The notes: generated from the letters alone by a model not told the origin. DNA of 64,000 nucleotides from JAUVKT01 sp942491535 (GCA_942491535.1 CALOBV010000006.1:248001-312000); one strand, 5' to 3'. Shown: positions 50,077-60,206, counted from the first letter of the stretch. Made by a program: numbers and translations.

Positions 50077-52383
50077 TCACATTGGATCAACATCGGCATA
50101 TATTCTTAGCCTGCTCTTTTTATGTACATCATAAACATATTCAATTGCCTTGCTAATTCGTGATTTAACCCTGGCAATATCACCCCTGTTTCTGTCAGCC
50201 TTCACAAGAATTGTCATAAAATAATACTTCTGCACCTTACTAATTATCGGATATTCAGGCCCAAGAACATTATCATCAAGATAAGAGCGAAGGGTTTTAG
50301 CCAGCATCAGGGATGCGGCATTAAGTATTTGACGGTCTTGATGTCTGAGGTACAACTTAATCAGACGTGCAAAAGGAGGATATGAAAATTCCTTTCTTTC
50401 CTCTACCTGCATCTTGTACATCGACCAGTAATCATGATTTATTGCCTGGCGAATTATCGAGTTATGAGGATCAACAGATTGTAAAATTACCTTCCCCTGC
50501 CTTTCCCTCCTGCCTGCTCTTCCACTTACCTGCTCAATCATTTGAAAACATCTCTCTCCGGCTCTGAAATCGGGAAAGAAAAGCATATTGTCGACATTCA
50601 GTATCCCAACCAGTGTCAGGTGCTCAAAATCCATGCCCTTTGATATCATCTGTGTTCCTACAAGAATATCGATCTTACCTTCTTCCAGCCTGGAAATAAT
50701 CCTGTCGATCGAACCTCTCTTTCTGGTTGTATCAAGATCCATTCTACCTACTTTTGCCTCCGGGAATAACATAGATATTTCGTCTTCAATCTTTTCGGTT
50801 CCATAGCCCTTCATCTGCAGATCTCCTGAACCACAGTTCGCACACAATCCGCTATTTTTATAACTTTTTCCGCAATAATGACACTTCAATTTATCTACTC
50901 CCTTATGGTAGGTCATATTAACCGAACAGTCATCGCAAACAGGTGTCCAGCCACATTCATTACATATTATTACCGGGGCATATCCTCTCCTGTTTCTAAA
51001 AAACACTGCCTGCTCTCCTCTTTTGAGCACTTCTTCAGTTGCAGCTATCAGTTGTGGTGTAAAATGCGATATCATTATTTTCCTTCGATAGGCTTCCTTT
51101 GTATCAGCTATCTCTATCTCGGGCATTTTAACCTCCCCAAACCGGCTATTAAGTTCAACAAGTCCATATTTACCATTAAGGCTATTATAGACCGAATCTA
51201 TTGAAGGTGTAGCCGATCCAAGTAAAACTTTTGCCCCGTGAAGTCCGGCCAGCACTATTGCACTATCCCTCGCATTGTACCTTGGAGCCGGATCCTTCTG
51301 CTTATAAGACACATCATGTTCTTCGTCAATAATTATCAGGCCAAGATTGTCGAAAGGCAGAAAGATTGATGACCTTACGCCCAGGATAATACTATAAGGG
51401 TTTTTAACATTATCATTACTAAGCTTTCTCCATACCTCTACCCTCTCATTATCGCTCAGACCGGAATGATAGACACCAATCTGATTCCCAAAAAACCTTC
51501 TCAGTCGATTTATTATCTGTGTGGTAAGAGCTATTTCCGGAAGGAGGTACAATACCTGTCTTCCAGCCTCCAGCTGTTCCTTAATAAGGTGTATATATAT
51601 TTCCGTTTTCCCACTTGAGGTTACACCTTTGAGTAGCACAGTGTTCTTTTCTTCAAACAAAGCGGATATTGACTCTTTTGCCGTACTCTGAGCAGGGCTT
51701 AAAAGATAGGGTTCAATAATTTCTTCCACTGTATTCACAAGCCTCTCCTCTTCAAGGTATTCAATTTTCAACACCTTCTTTGTTACCAGGGCCTTAAGCG
51801 TAGCATCCGAAACTCCTGATGATCTTAGAAGTTCATTTTTTGGCATAAGCCTGGATTCATCATACTGTTCAGAAGTATTATAACTTAATAAGCAGTTGAG
51901 TAGCTTAAACCTGGCAGGCGATTTTCTCTCAAATTCATCCAGGAGGGTGCTTAGCCTGGGTTCATCAAATTCAAAGCCAAGCCCGACCCAGGCCTTCAGC
52001 CTGGGTTTATATCTTTGCTGATCGGTATTTTGCGATTCTGCAGGCTTGATTAATTTTAGGCCGGAGGGCAGGGCTGCTTCCATTACTTCCCCCCTCGTAC
52101 ACATATAGTATGAACTTATCCAGTTCCAGAAATCTAGTTGAAGTTTAGAAATAGATGGCACAAGTGAAGGCAGGCCATGAATCTCTTTTATCTTATGGAA
52201 TCCCGGTTTAGTATTGTGAAGTTTTTCTACAATCCCAATTATGCGTCGATTTACTCCAAAGGGTATAATTACCCTTGATCCTGGAACCAGGTCATTGGCT
52301 AATCCCTGGCTTACGGAATAGGTAAAAGTCTCACCCAGGGCTCCGGGAATAATTACATCTGCATAAAGGGAGATATTATTCAT
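50077..52383 (-). CDS. priA: Primosomal replication protein N' (PriA helicase)
   Basis: About 768 aa from the ATG at 52383, which begins MNNISLYADVIIPG; the frame also offers an earlier start six codons upstream. It has the N-terminal DNA-binding domain, helicase motif LLKGVTSSGKTEIYIHLI, DEEHDVSYKQ, FRNRRGYAPVIICNECGW, paired zinc cysteines (CNECGWTPVCDDC, CHYCGKS, CANCGSGD), and VGTQMISKGMDFEHLTLVG. It restarts stalled replication forks. Length and all motifs are normal. Confidence 0.95.
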   Translation of the reverse strand: MNNISLYADVIIPGALGETFTYSVSQGLANDLVPGSRVIIPFGVNRRIIGIVEKLHNTKPGFHKIKEIHGLPSLVPSISKLQLDFWNWISSYYMCTRGEVMEAALPSGLKLIKPAESQNTDQQRYKPRLKAWVGLGFEFDEPRLSTLLDEFERKSPARFKLLNCLLSYNTSEQYDESRLMPKNELLRSSGVSDATLKALVTKKVLKIEYLEEERLVNTVEEIIEPYLLSPAQSTAKESISALFEEKNTVLLKGVTSSGKTEIYIHLIKEQLEAGRQVLYLLPEIALTTQIINRLRRFFGNQIGVYHSGLSDNERVEVWRKLSNDNVKNPYSIILGVRSSIFLPFDNLGLIIIDEEHDVSYKQKDPAPRYNARDSAIVLAGLHGAKVLLGSATPSIDSVYNSLNGKYGLVELNSRFGEVKMPEIEIADTKEAYRRKIMISHFTPQLIAATEEVLKRGEQAVFFRNRRGYAPVIICNECGWTPVCDDCSVNMTYHKGVDKLKCHYCGKSYKNSGLCANCGSGDLQMKGYGTEKIEDEISMLFPEAKVGRMDLDTTRKRGSIDRIISRLEEGKIDILVGTQMISKGMDFEHLTLVGILNVDNMLFFPDFRAGERCFQMIEQVSGRAGRRERQGKVILQSVDPHNSIIRQAINHDYWSMYKMQVEERKEFSYPPFARLIKLYLRHQDRQILNAASLMLAKTLRSYLDDNVLGPEYPIISKVQKYYFMTILVKADRNRGDIARVKSRISKAIEYVYDVHKKSRLRIYADVDPM

Positions 52384-52464
52384 AATACCAGTAATAAACA
52401 ATAAAAATAATACTAATAAGGATAATAAAATAATGCAAAGAATCTGATCAGGGTAATCAGATAA

Positions 52465-54336
52465 TTAGTTTACGCCATCAAGCAAATTGGAAACAACACT
52501 GTATAGCTGTTCCTTTCTGACAGGCTTAATAAGGCAGGCATCGCATCCTGCTTCCAGAACAAAATCCTGTTCTTCTTCATATAAAAATGCTGTCTGAGCG
52601 ACAATAGGTATGGTTTTACGGATCTTTCTGATTTCTTTTGTTGCCTCCAGCCCGTTCATCTCCTCCATCTGCATATCAAGCAGTATCAGATCAATATCAT
52701 CGTTATCCTTTACAAGGCTCAAGGCTTCCTCTCCGGATCTGGCCTGGATAACTGTTACTCCGGTATCTGACAGTATTCTATTTAAGTATTTTAATATATC
52801 ATGATTGTCGTCAGCAATCAGGATCTTCTTATTCTTCCAATTATATTCCTTTGGCATTTTCAGTTTATCAATCTTATCTGCCTCTGCTGCCGGGCTTTCT
52901 ACCGGACGATATGGTATTGTGAAAAAGAACTCCGAACCTGCCCCCTTTTCTGATTCCACCCACAGGTAGCCATCCATCTCCTCAATCACCTGCTTGGTGA
53001 GAGTTAAACCAACTCCAAGTCCTTCAAAGGGGCGATGGTGGCCATCAGATTCCTGCCTGAACTGTTCAAAAATTGATTTTAAATGATCCTTGCTTATTCC
53101 TATACCTGTATCTTTCACGGTAAACATCATGGAAGTCCCGGCCATAGCTGACTTAATTTCTATCGATCCTGACCTCGTGAACTTTACAGCATTATCAACA
53201 ATGTGCCTGAATACTCTTTTTAACCAAACCTCGTCAGCATAAACCACATCTCTCCCCTCTATTAACCCTCTTTTGATGTGTAACTCAATCTCTTTACCAG
53301 ATTTTGCAATCAGATCTTTAGCATAACTTTCGGCAAAATCAAGCAAATTATTAATCCTGACAGGATTGTAATGGATCTCTATTTCAGAATTTTCGAGCCT
53401 TGAAAGATCAATTATATCGCTTATTATCTGCAAAAGTCTTTCAGTATTCTGATTAAGATATCCTACATATTCTTCCCTTACCTCATCATCGGCATCAATG
53501 TCGTTAAGAAGATTGGCAAAGCCAACTATACTATTTAGCGGGGTTCTTATTTCATGACTAATATTAGCCAGAAAGGTAGATTTAAGCCTGTTACTCTCCT
53601 CTGCTTTCTCCTTGGCTATGAGGAGTTCATTCTGTGTTTCTTTTATCGATGTAATATCTCTGGATATCACAAGATACCCGAGTATTTCGCCTGAATCATT
53701 TTTTATTTTAACTGATTTCGACAAAAGAAAAATGTAACTACTCTCTTTATTCTTCAGACGCAATTCACTCTCAAAAATACCAGATTCCTCAAGTGCCTTA
53801 ACTCTATTTTCAGAATATCCAATGTCGTCGGGATGAAGCAAAAGATTATCACGTTGATCGGGTTTAATCTCTTGATACTCGTCACTTGTAAGTCCAATCA
53901 GTCCATAAAAAGCCGTATTCCCAAATTTAATCTCCCAATTTGTATTATAAAATGCAATTCCATCTTCAGCAGAAGATAGCATCATCTCATATAGTTTCTC
54001 GGAGTTAGCATGCTCTCTCTCTGTTTCTCCTATTCTTTCTTCTAATTCACTTTTTGCCTCTCTTAAAGAGCCAATTTCATTAGTCAGATTTTCAATCTCA
54101 CGATCCTTTTGATGAGCATGTCGATCTCGCTTATAAGCATACCTTGCCAGGAAAACAATAGCTACCAGAAAAACCGTAATAGCCAAAAGTATTGTTAAGA
54201 GGCTTCCGGGTTGAATGTCTTTAACCCACAAGAAATCCACTTCATCTAGAAATTGACCTTTATACAGAAACCTGCTCTTAAAATTTAACCAAGAGCTCAG
54301 GATATTACCAGAATTAACAATTGCAGACGTAAGCAT
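52465..54336 (-). CDS. Hybrid sensor histidine kinase with one PAS domain
   Basis: This 623-aa protein has one helix (LLTILLAITVFLVAIVFLARYA, about 45-68), a coiled coil (about 75-115), a PAS domain (SSAEDGIAFYNTNWEIKFGN), a kinase core (FLANISHEIRTPLNSIVGFA; DNAVKFTRSG; DTGIGISKDHLK; GLGVGLTLTKQV) and a C-terminal receiver (LILLDMQMEEMNG, LIKPVRKEQL). It is transcribed away from the CDGSH genes. Input and target are unknown. Confidence 0.92.
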   Translation of the reverse strand: MLTSAIVNSGNILSSWLNFKSRFLYKGQFLDEVDFLWVKDIQPGSLLTILLAITVFLVAIVFLARYAYKRDRHAHQKDREIENLTNEIGSLREAKSELEERIGETEREHANSEKLYEMMLSSAEDGIAFYNTNWEIKFGNTAFYGLIGLTSDEYQEIKPDQRDNLLLHPDDIGYSENRVKALEESGIFESELRLKNKESSYIFLLSKSVKIKNDSGEILGYLVISRDITSIKETQNELLIAKEKAEESNRLKSTFLANISHEIRTPLNSIVGFANLLNDIDADDEVREEYVGYLNQNTERLLQIISDIIDLSRLENSEIEIHYNPVRINNLLDFAESYAKDLIAKSGKEIELHIKRGLIEGRDVVYADEVWLKRVFRHIVDNAVKFTRSGSIEIKSAMAGTSMMFTVKDTGIGISKDHLKSIFEQFRQESDGHHRPFEGLGVGLTLTKQVIEEMDGYLWVESEKGAGSEFFFTIPYRPVESPAAEADKIDKLKMPKEYNWKNKKILIADDNHDILKYLNRILSDTGVTVIQARSGEEALSLVKDNDDIDLILLDMQMEEMNGLEATKEIRKIRKTIPIVAQTAFLYEEEQDFVLEAGCDACLIKPVRKEQLYSVVSNLLDGVN

Positions 54337-54513
54337 ATATATTAATAACCCTTATGGGTCATTTAGAATTCCATGTTTATCTTTACGGGGCAAAATACAG
54401 ATTTTGTGTATATTACTGCAAAAGCTGATCTGGCCACTTGTAAAAGTATAAAATTAATATGATCCTCTACAACCAATCCACTTATTTATTGTTAAGTATT
54501 AAAAGAACATTTT

Positions 54514-54990
54514 ATGGAATCAGGAGAAAGAAAATATAAAAACAAAGATATAACCGTTTATTGGAAACCATCCTCATGTATACACGCTTCTACATGTATT
54601 AATGAGCTGCCTACGGTTTTTGTAACGGATAAAAAACCATGGATAAGAATGGAGGGTGGCAGTACTGATGAAATTATTGAAGTGGTAGACAGGTGCCCGG
54701 TAGATGCTCTCACCTGGAAATACAACGATCTGGAAAAGAATGATGAGATTGGTAATGAACATCCAAATCATGTAAAGAACAGAAGGAAAACCCTTTTGAA
54801 TGATGATTCTGAATTTGATAAGGCAATTTCTATCAAGATGATGAAAGATGGTCCCTTTGTAATTAACGGGAGTTTCTACCTGGAAAGAGAAAATGGTGTG
54901 AAAACCAAATTTAATGGCACTGTATCGGTGTGCAACTGTGGAAGAACCAAACTACCTCCTTTTTGCGACGGATCGCACAGAATAGGATAA
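54514..54990 (+). CDS. Fer4_19-CDGSH fusion iron-sulfur protein
   Basis: This 158-aa protein has two iron-sulfur domains. The N-terminal Fer4_19 (YjdI-like) domain has CIHASTCINELPTVF and VDRCPVDALTW. The C-terminal CDGSH zinc-finger-type domain has CNCGRTKLPPFCDGSH, the CXCX2(S/T)X3PXCDG(S/A/T)H pattern binding a [2Fe-2S] cluster. It may serve in iron-sulfur or redox balance. It starts 10 bases before a second CDGSH gene, so the two are one operon. Confidence 0.9.
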   Translation: MESGERKYKNKDITVYWKPSSCIHASTCINELPTVFVTDKKPWIRMEGGSTDEIIEVVDRCPVDALTWKYNDLEKNDEIGNEHPNHVKNRRKTLLNDDSEFDKAISIKMMKDGPFVINGSFYLERENGVKTKFNGTVSVCNCGRTKLPPFCDGSHRIG

Positions 54991-55000
54991 ATATAATATT

Positions 55001-55222
55001 ATGGAAAGTAAAACATCAAGCCCTGTTATTACATTGATTAAGAATGGTCCGATGAAAATATCCGGCAACTATTCTATCAGCGATGAGGATAATAATAAGA
55101 TCAGCGAAGGTAAAGAGGTCTATTTATGCAGGTGCGGAAAATCGGGTAACAAACCCTACTGTGACGGATCACACAAATCCAATCCGGCAGATAGTAATCA
55201 AGAAAAAGAATCCTGCGATTAG
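55001..55222 (+). CDS. Small CDGSH iron-sulfur protein
   Basis: This 73-aa protein has one CDGSH domain (CRCGKSGNKPYCDGSH) after a short beta region (KNGPMKISGNYSISDEDN). The [2Fe-2S] ligand pattern is complete. It follows the Fer4_19-CDGSH gene at 10 bases. Its first 30 residues parallel the region before the CDGSH motif in the preceding protein (DGPFVINGSFYLERENG), which suggests local duplication. Confidence 0.9.
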   Translation: MESKTSSPVITLIKNGPMKISGNYSISDEDNNKISEGKEVYLCRCGKSGNKPYCDGSHKSNPADSNQEKESCD

Positions 55223-55265
55223 CAATATTTCACTCCCGGCATTTTATCAGTAGGTATTTTCTGAC

Positions 55266-55273
55266 TAAATTTG
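55266..55273 (+). promoter_or_regulatory. -7 promoter element of arcA
   Basis: TAAATTTG, full match to TAnnTTTG, with TTTT (55242-55245) about 20 bases upstream as a poor -33. The leader is about 15 bases. Confidence 0.55.
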
Positions 55274-55294
55274 CATAACATTTAAGTAATTGAT

Positions 55295-56542
55295 ATGCAA
55301 ATTAATATTGGCGCAGATTCAGAACTGGGCAAACTTGAGAGTGTAATTATTCATACACCCGGTCCGGAAGTTGAAAATATGACTCCAAAGAATGCAGAAA
55401 GAGCCCTTTATAGTGATATTTTAAATCTTTCAGTAGCAAGGGAGGAGTATGCCCAGTTAAGTGGAGTACTGAATAAAGTGTGCACAACATTTGAAGTACT
55501 TGATCTTCTGAAAGAAACTCTGAGTGTAGAAGAGGCTCGCGAAAGGATAATAAAGGGTGCCTGCAACAATGTTATTGGCCTTTATGAGAGGTTAAATTCC
55601 ATGGATAACAATTTACTTGCAAATAAGCTGGTTGAAGGCCTTGAGATTGACCGGAATAATTTAACTACCTACCTGAGCAAGGATAAATATGACCTCAGAC
55701 CTCTTCATAACTTTTTCTTTACCAGGGATTCGGCCATCGTTATTAATAATAATGTTCTTATTTCCAGGATGGCGAATAAGGTGAGGCAGAGGGAAGCCAC
55801 AATTATGCAAAATATTTTCAAATATCATCCCTCATTTTCTACAAATATTATTGACCCGGGAGATTTTGGAGATGAACCATCGAAGATAAGTATTGAGGGT
55901 GGGGATATTCTGATGGCCCGTAAAGATATACTTATAGTAGGAAATGGATCCAGAACAACAACAGAAGGAATCGATTCAATAATAGAAATTGCCAAGAAAT
56001 ACTCCGCAAATAAATTCCATATTATTGTACAGGAATTACCATATACACCCGAATCTTTTATTCACCTCGACATGGTATTTACTCTTCTCGACCATGATAA
56101 ATATATGGCTTTTGCTCCGTTAATATTGAAGATGAATAAGTTCCAGACTGTGCACATTGAAATTGAGGATCATAAAGTTTCTTCGATTAAAGACGTTAAG
56201 GATCTGCCAACAGTTCTTGCCTCACTGGGTATGGAGATGGATGCTGTGAAGTGTGGTGGCGGAGAAGACGATTGGGTTATGGAAAGAGAACAATGGCATA
56301 GCGGAGCGAACTTCTTCGCAATAGCACCCGGGAAATTACTTGGTTACTCCCGCAATATTCATACTCTCGAAGAGATGTCTAAACACGGATTTGATATTCT
56401 GAGTGCAAACGATGTTATTTCAGGCAAATGCAATCCTGATGATTACCAGAGGTGTGTTATAGGTATAGATGGAGCAGAATTATCCAGAGGAGGTGGCGGG
56501 GCACGATGTATGACCATGCCCATTTCCAGGAAGCCAGTTTGA
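55295..56542 (+). CDS. arcA: Arginine deiminase
   Basis: This 415-aa enzyme converts arginine to citrulline and ammonia. Family motifs are LESVIIHTPGPEVENMTP, HNFFFTRDSAIVINNNV, SIEGGDILMARKDIL, SFIHLDMVFTLLDHDKYMAF, and the catalytic Cys405 in GGGGARCMTMPISR. No carbamate kinase or ornithine carbamoyltransferase gene is adjacent, so an energy-yielding ADI pathway is not shown here. It converges with sucC, five bases away. Confidence 0.94.
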   Translation: MQINIGADSELGKLESVIIHTPGPEVENMTPKNAERALYSDILNLSVAREEYAQLSGVLNKVCTTFEVLDLLKETLSVEEARERIIKGACNNVIGLYERLNSMDNNLLANKLVEGLEIDRNNLTTYLSKDKYDLRPLHNFFFTRDSAIVINNNVLISRMANKVRQREATIMQNIFKYHPSFSTNIIDPGDFGDEPSKISIEGGDILMARKDILIVGNGSRTTTEGIDSIIEIAKKYSANKFHIIVQELPYTPESFIHLDMVFTLLDHDKYMAFAPLILKMNKFQTVHIEIEDHKVSSIKDVKDLPTVLASLGMEMDAVKCGGGEDDWVMEREQWHSGANFFAIAPGKLLGYSRNIHTLEEMSKHGFDILSANDVISGKCNPDDYQRCVIGIDGAELSRGGGGARCMTMPISRKPV

Positions 56543-56547
56543 AAAGC

Positions 56548-57738
56548 TTAGTTCAATACTTCTCTTACTTTCTCGGCTGCATCAGCAAATGAGATTGCTG
56601 AAAACACATCCAGTCCTGAATTATCAATAATATCCTTGGCTTCTTCAGCATTTGTTCCCTGTAAACGAACAATAACGGGTACAGGTAAGTCACCAATTGA
56701 TTTGCAAGCTTCAACTACTCCGTTGGCTACCCTGTCGCATCTGACTATACCTCCGAAGATATTTATCAGGATAGCCTTAACTGAAGGATCCTTCATTATT
56801 ATTCTAAATCCGGCCTCAACCGTTTCGGCATTTGCTGTTCCACCAACATCAAGGAAATTCGCCGGATCACCACCAGATAATTTTATAAGATCCATGGTTG
56901 CCATTGCCAGTCCGGCGCCATTAACCATGCAACCTACATTTCCATCCAGTTTGATGAAATTAAGATTGTATTTACTTGCTTCAACTTCTGTCGGATCTTC
57001 CTCGCTCAGATCTCTCATATCGGCTATTTCAGGATGCCTGAAAATAGCGCTATCGTCGATGCTAACCTTGCAATCCACAGCCAATATCTTCTCATCACTT
57101 GTTTTCAGTACAGGATTAATCTCAAATAACTGCGCATCACTTTCCCTGAAGGCATTATAAAGGCTTGAAACGAATTTCTGCATTTCCTTAAATGCATTCC
57201 CTGATAATCCAAGATTAAACGCTATTCTGCGCAACTGAAATGATTGAAGTCCCACACAAGGATTTACTTCTTCCTTATAAATTAGGTGGGGAGTTTTTTC
57301 TGCAACTTCTTCAATATCCATTCCACCTTCAGGAGAGTACATTACAATATTCCTTCCCGAATCCCTGTCAAGCAGTATCGACATATAATATTCATCTGTT
57401 TCTGTTTCGCCCGGGTAATAAACATCCTGGGCTACAAGCACCTTTCTTACCAGTTTGCCTTCGGGACCTGTTTGAGGTGTAATAAGCTGCATTCCCAGAA
57501 TTTTACCGGCTATACTACCGACTTCCTCAACTGATTTGGCCAGTTTCACACCACCGCCCTTACCTCTTCCTCCAGCATGAATCTGTGCTTTTATTACAAA
57601 AAAATCAGACCCATAATCGGTCTTTATCTTTCTGGCATTATCAATTGCCTCTTCCGGGGTCTCTGCAACAAATCCTTCCTGTATTCGGACATTATGTTTC
57701 TTCAGTATCGATTTTCCCTGATATTCATGTAGGTTCAT
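56548..57738 (-). CDS. sucC: Succinyl-CoA synthetase beta subunit (ADP-forming)
   Basis: This 396-aa subunit has an ATP-grasp domain (MNLHEYQGKSILKKHNV, VIKAQIHAGGRGKGGGVKLA, EINPVLKTSDEKILAVDCKV) and a CoA-ligase domain (FLDVGGTANAETVEAGFRI, ILINIFGGIVRCDRVANGVVEA, VRLQGTNAEEA). The alpha subunit (sucD) is not next to it in this window. It lies alone between the convergent arcA and the divergent methyltransferase gene. Confidence 0.96.
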   Translation of the reverse strand: MNLHEYQGKSILKKHNVRIQEGFVAETPEEAIDNARKIKTDYGSDFFVIKAQIHAGGRGKGGGVKLAKSVEEVGSIAGKILGMQLITPQTGPEGKLVRKVLVAQDVYYPGETETDEYYMSILLDRDSGRNIVMYSPEGGMDIEEVAEKTPHLIYKEEVNPCVGLQSFQLRRIAFNLGLSGNAFKEMQKFVSSLYNAFRESDAQLFEINPVLKTSDEKILAVDCKVSIDDSAIFRHPEIADMRDLSEEDPTEVEASKYNLNFIKLDGNVGCMVNGAGLAMATMDLIKLSGGDPANFLDVGGTANAETVEAGFRIIMKDPSVKAILINIFGGIVRCDRVANGVVEACKSIGDLPVPVIVRLQGTNAEEAKDIIDNSGLDVFSAISFADAAEKVREVLN

Positions 57739-57835
57739 AATACTCAGCTTTGAATTTAATAGTGCAAATTAGCTTGATATTCAAGGGGAGTAAATTACAG
57801 TTTTTTTCTCTAATTTAGTAATCAAATCCGATGTT

Positions 57836-58363
57836 ATGCGAAAGCTAAAAAACTCCGAACTGAAAAGAAAAACGATATCAGAATATAAGCAATCCAAAAA
57901 GACCCCGATTATTATCGTGATGGACAATATCAGAAGTCTGAATAATATCGGATCGATATTCAGAACAGGGGATGGTTTTCTTGTTGAGAAAGTAATTTTA
58001 TGCGGAATTTCAGCTACTCCCCCACACAGGGACATACATAAAACAGCTCTGGGGGCCACAGAATCTGTAGACTGGGAGTACTTTGAAAAAACCGAAGACG
58101 CTGTAAGAAGTCTAAAGTCAGCAGGATATAAAATTATTGCTATTGAGCAGGCTGAAGGTTCATCTATGTTGCAGGACTTTATTCATCTGCAAGGCTCTTC
58201 CTATGCAGTTATTTTCGGCCATGAAGTAAAAGGTATATCCCAGGATGTTGTCGATATGTGTGATTATTGCATTGAAATACCGCAGTTCGGAACAAAACAC
58301 TCTTTTAATGTGGCAGTTTCAGCAGGAATCGTGCTGTGGGAAATTTTCAGGAAAACGGTTTAG
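57836..58363 (+). CDS. TrmH-family (SpoU) RNA 2'-O-methyltransferase
   Basis: This 175-aa SPOUT methyltransferase has SpoU motif 1 (IIIVMDNIRSLNNIGSIFRTGDGF), motif 2 (AVIFGHEVKGISQDVVD) and motif 3 (IPQFGTKHSFNVAVSAGIVLWE). The target tRNA or rRNA position cannot be told. A TAATTTAG element (57811-57818) may be its -7 promoter, and the downstream hairpin ends it. Confidence 0.9.
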   Translation: MRKLKNSELKRKTISEYKQSKKTPIIIVMDNIRSLNNIGSIFRTGDGFLVEKVILCGISATPPHRDIHKTALGATESVDWEYFEKTEDAVRSLKSAGYKIIAIEQAEGSSMLQDFIHLQGSSYAVIFGHEVKGISQDVVDMCDYCIEIPQFGTKHSFNVAVSAGIVLWEIFRKTV

Positions 58364-58369
58364 AGAAAT

Positions 58370-58405
58370 AAAAAAAAGGGATGCAAAATTTTGCACCCCT
58401 TTTTA
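58370..58405. terminator. Bidirectional terminator between the methyltransferase and TPR lipoprotein genes
   Basis: GGGATGCAAAA directly meets TTTTGCACCCC with one A-C mismatch, flanked by A and T runs (AAAAAAA...TTTTT), so it works in both directions. Confidence 0.8.
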
Positions 58406-58425
58406 TATAATATATTCTCTGTATA

Positions 58426-60141
58426 CTATTGTACTATTGCCTTATATGCTTCGTCTTCAGCAAACATTGCAAATTCAATATCTTTCGCAGCGTAAGCCTT
58501 CCACTCTGCATTAAACTCAACTGCCTCACGCAGATTGTTAAGTACATAATCTTTATTGTCCATACGAGCACCTATTACAGCTTTCAGGTATGAAGAAGTA
58601 CCACTATCACTCATTTCCATTCCGTCGAGCATAACCTTTGCTTTATTAAGGTCGCCCTTCAGTGTAAGAGCAAGAGCATTATTTGTACTGGCCTCTGTAC
58701 CGAAGTAGTTAACTGCCTTATCGTATTCGCCTCTTACAAGAGCTATTGTTCCGAGTCCGAATTTTGAAGTTGGAGTACTGCTTGTCATTGAAGTAAACAA
58801 TTCTTCAGCTGCATCAAGATCGCCTTCCATAAGAGCTACTGCACCAAGGTTATTCTTAACAACATCATTATTGGAGATTGCCTTAGCTTTTTCAAATGCT
58901 GCTTTTGCTGCTGCAACATTGCCAAGATTAAGGTTGGCATAACCAACATTATTATGAGCCCTGATACACTTTGGTACCTGATTGGCTGCAATTGAATAAT
59001 ACTTGAGTTGTTCTTCAAAGTCTTCTGTCAGTGATCCTGCATATAGTAGTTCCTCTATATTCAGTTGAGTAGGATCTGAATTGATAGCCGCAAGAATTTC
59101 ATCGTCAGAGCGACCAATCTTATTTACGTTTACGATCAGTTTTGATCTCCTTAGTCTTGGAAGGATATCATCTTTTAATGCTTCATAAGCAGCAGCGATA
59201 TTCTTTATCTCACGTTCTCTGACAACAGGGTCTGAGTACATTGAGAGAACTCTGAGGATCATGTCTTTATCTTCAATGGCAGATCCTGAAACCTCGGCCT
59301 GGAATCCTTCCCAGTCTTCGGCTGTGGCTTTGCTCTCAACAAATCCTTCTTTTTCAATATCACTTATTTTAGCCTTTTCAAACTCGCGCTTAATATACTT
59401 CTCAGCCGAATCAGCTCTTTTCAATGATAACTTTTCATTGAAATCGAGTTCTCCGTCGGGAGAAGCATAAGAACTTACCAGCATATTAATGAATTCCAAT
59501 CTTTCATCTTCATTAACAGTAGCAAGATAAACCTTCAAAGCTTCGATATCTTCTGATTTAAGCTCTGAATTACGAATATTTGCCATGTTAATCAGATAAT
59601 GAATATCAGCCATTTTGTCTTCAGGAATAATTCGCTTGAAGTTATCCTTCATCATAATTGGCATAGTATATTCTTCTGCCAGAGTAGAAGTAGCTATAAC
59701 TCCATCGGCCAATTTTATAGGATCAAAATCGAGAGCCTGTCCTTTTCTTTCGGCTTTAACTCTTAAAATCAGGTCTGACACCATCATATCTTCAACGTAG
59801 TCAACCTTGCTTGTGTATGAAAAATTACCGCCGGTGTATCTGATCACCTCATTGTTCTCCTGAACATTCTCACCCTGCACCTTAACTGCATCAAAAACTG
59901 TTTCGCCTCCGTCATAGGTAAGGACAGGAGTTGCTTCTAATGTAGTGTTCTTGTCAAAATACTTCTCAGGAAAGGTACCCTTAATGGATACTTCAACAAC
60001 ACCACCGTGTGTTTCAAGTACTTCAGGTACAACGTCATATTTAACCTGACTGGCATTCTTCTTCATCTTATTCAGACCGCTACAACTTGATAGAAGGGCA
60101 ACAGCCAGAACGAGAATAAAATAGCTTCTGATTTTTTTCAT
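58426..60141 (-). CDS. TPR-containing lipoprotein, function unknown
   Basis: About 571 aa from the ATG at 60141; the longer frame begins with TTG. The lipobox is VALLSSCSGL. The N-terminal half is beta-rich (VVPEVLETHGGVVEVSIKG) with an OmpA-like-appearing middle (SLKRADSAEKYIKREFEKAKI). The C-terminal half has TPR-like helical repeats (IRAHNNVGYANLNLGNVAAA, NNLGAVALMEGDLDAAEELF). Proteins of this layout are frequent in Bacteroidota, probably at the outer membrane. I do not know a defined role. Confidence 0.8.
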   Translation of the reverse strand: MKKIRSYFILVLAVALLSSCSGLNKMKKNASQVKYDVVPEVLETHGGVVEVSIKGTFPEKYFDKNTTLEATPVLTYDGGETVFDAVKVQGENVQENNEVIRYTGGNFSYTSKVDYVEDMMVSDLILRVKAERKGQALDFDPIKLADGVIATSTLAEEYTMPIMMKDNFKRIIPEDKMADIHYLINMANIRNSELKSEDIEALKVYLATVNEDERLEFINMLVSSYASPDGELDFNEKLSLKRADSAEKYIKREFEKAKISDIEKEGFVESKATAEDWEGFQAEVSGSAIEDKDMILRVLSMYSDPVVREREIKNIAAAYEALKDDILPRLRRSKLIVNVNKIGRSDDEILAAINSDPTQLNIEELLYAGSLTEDFEEQLKYYSIAANQVPKCIRAHNNVGYANLNLGNVAAAKAAFEKAKAISNNDVVKNNLGAVALMEGDLDAAEELFTSMTSSTPTSKFGLGTIALVRGEYDKAVNYFGTEASTNNALALTLKGDLNKAKVMLDGMEMSDSGTSSYLKAVIGARMDNKDYVLNNLREAVEFNAEWKAYAAKDIEFAMFAEDEAYKAIVQ

Positions 60142-60198
60142 GGTAAACAAATTATTAATTATTTTAATTCCTATTATGTGCTAATCAACGATATACTG

Positions 60199-60206
60199 CA
60201 AAGCTA
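60199..60206 (-). promoter_or_regulatory. -7 promoter element of the TPR lipoprotein gene
   Basis: TAGCTTTG on the minus strand, full match to TAnnTTTG. The leader would be about 50 bases. Confidence 0.5.

Noticed and set aside
56636..57160. 174-codon plus-strand ORF
   Set aside because: Antisense to sucC, whose family motifs are continuous on the minus strand.
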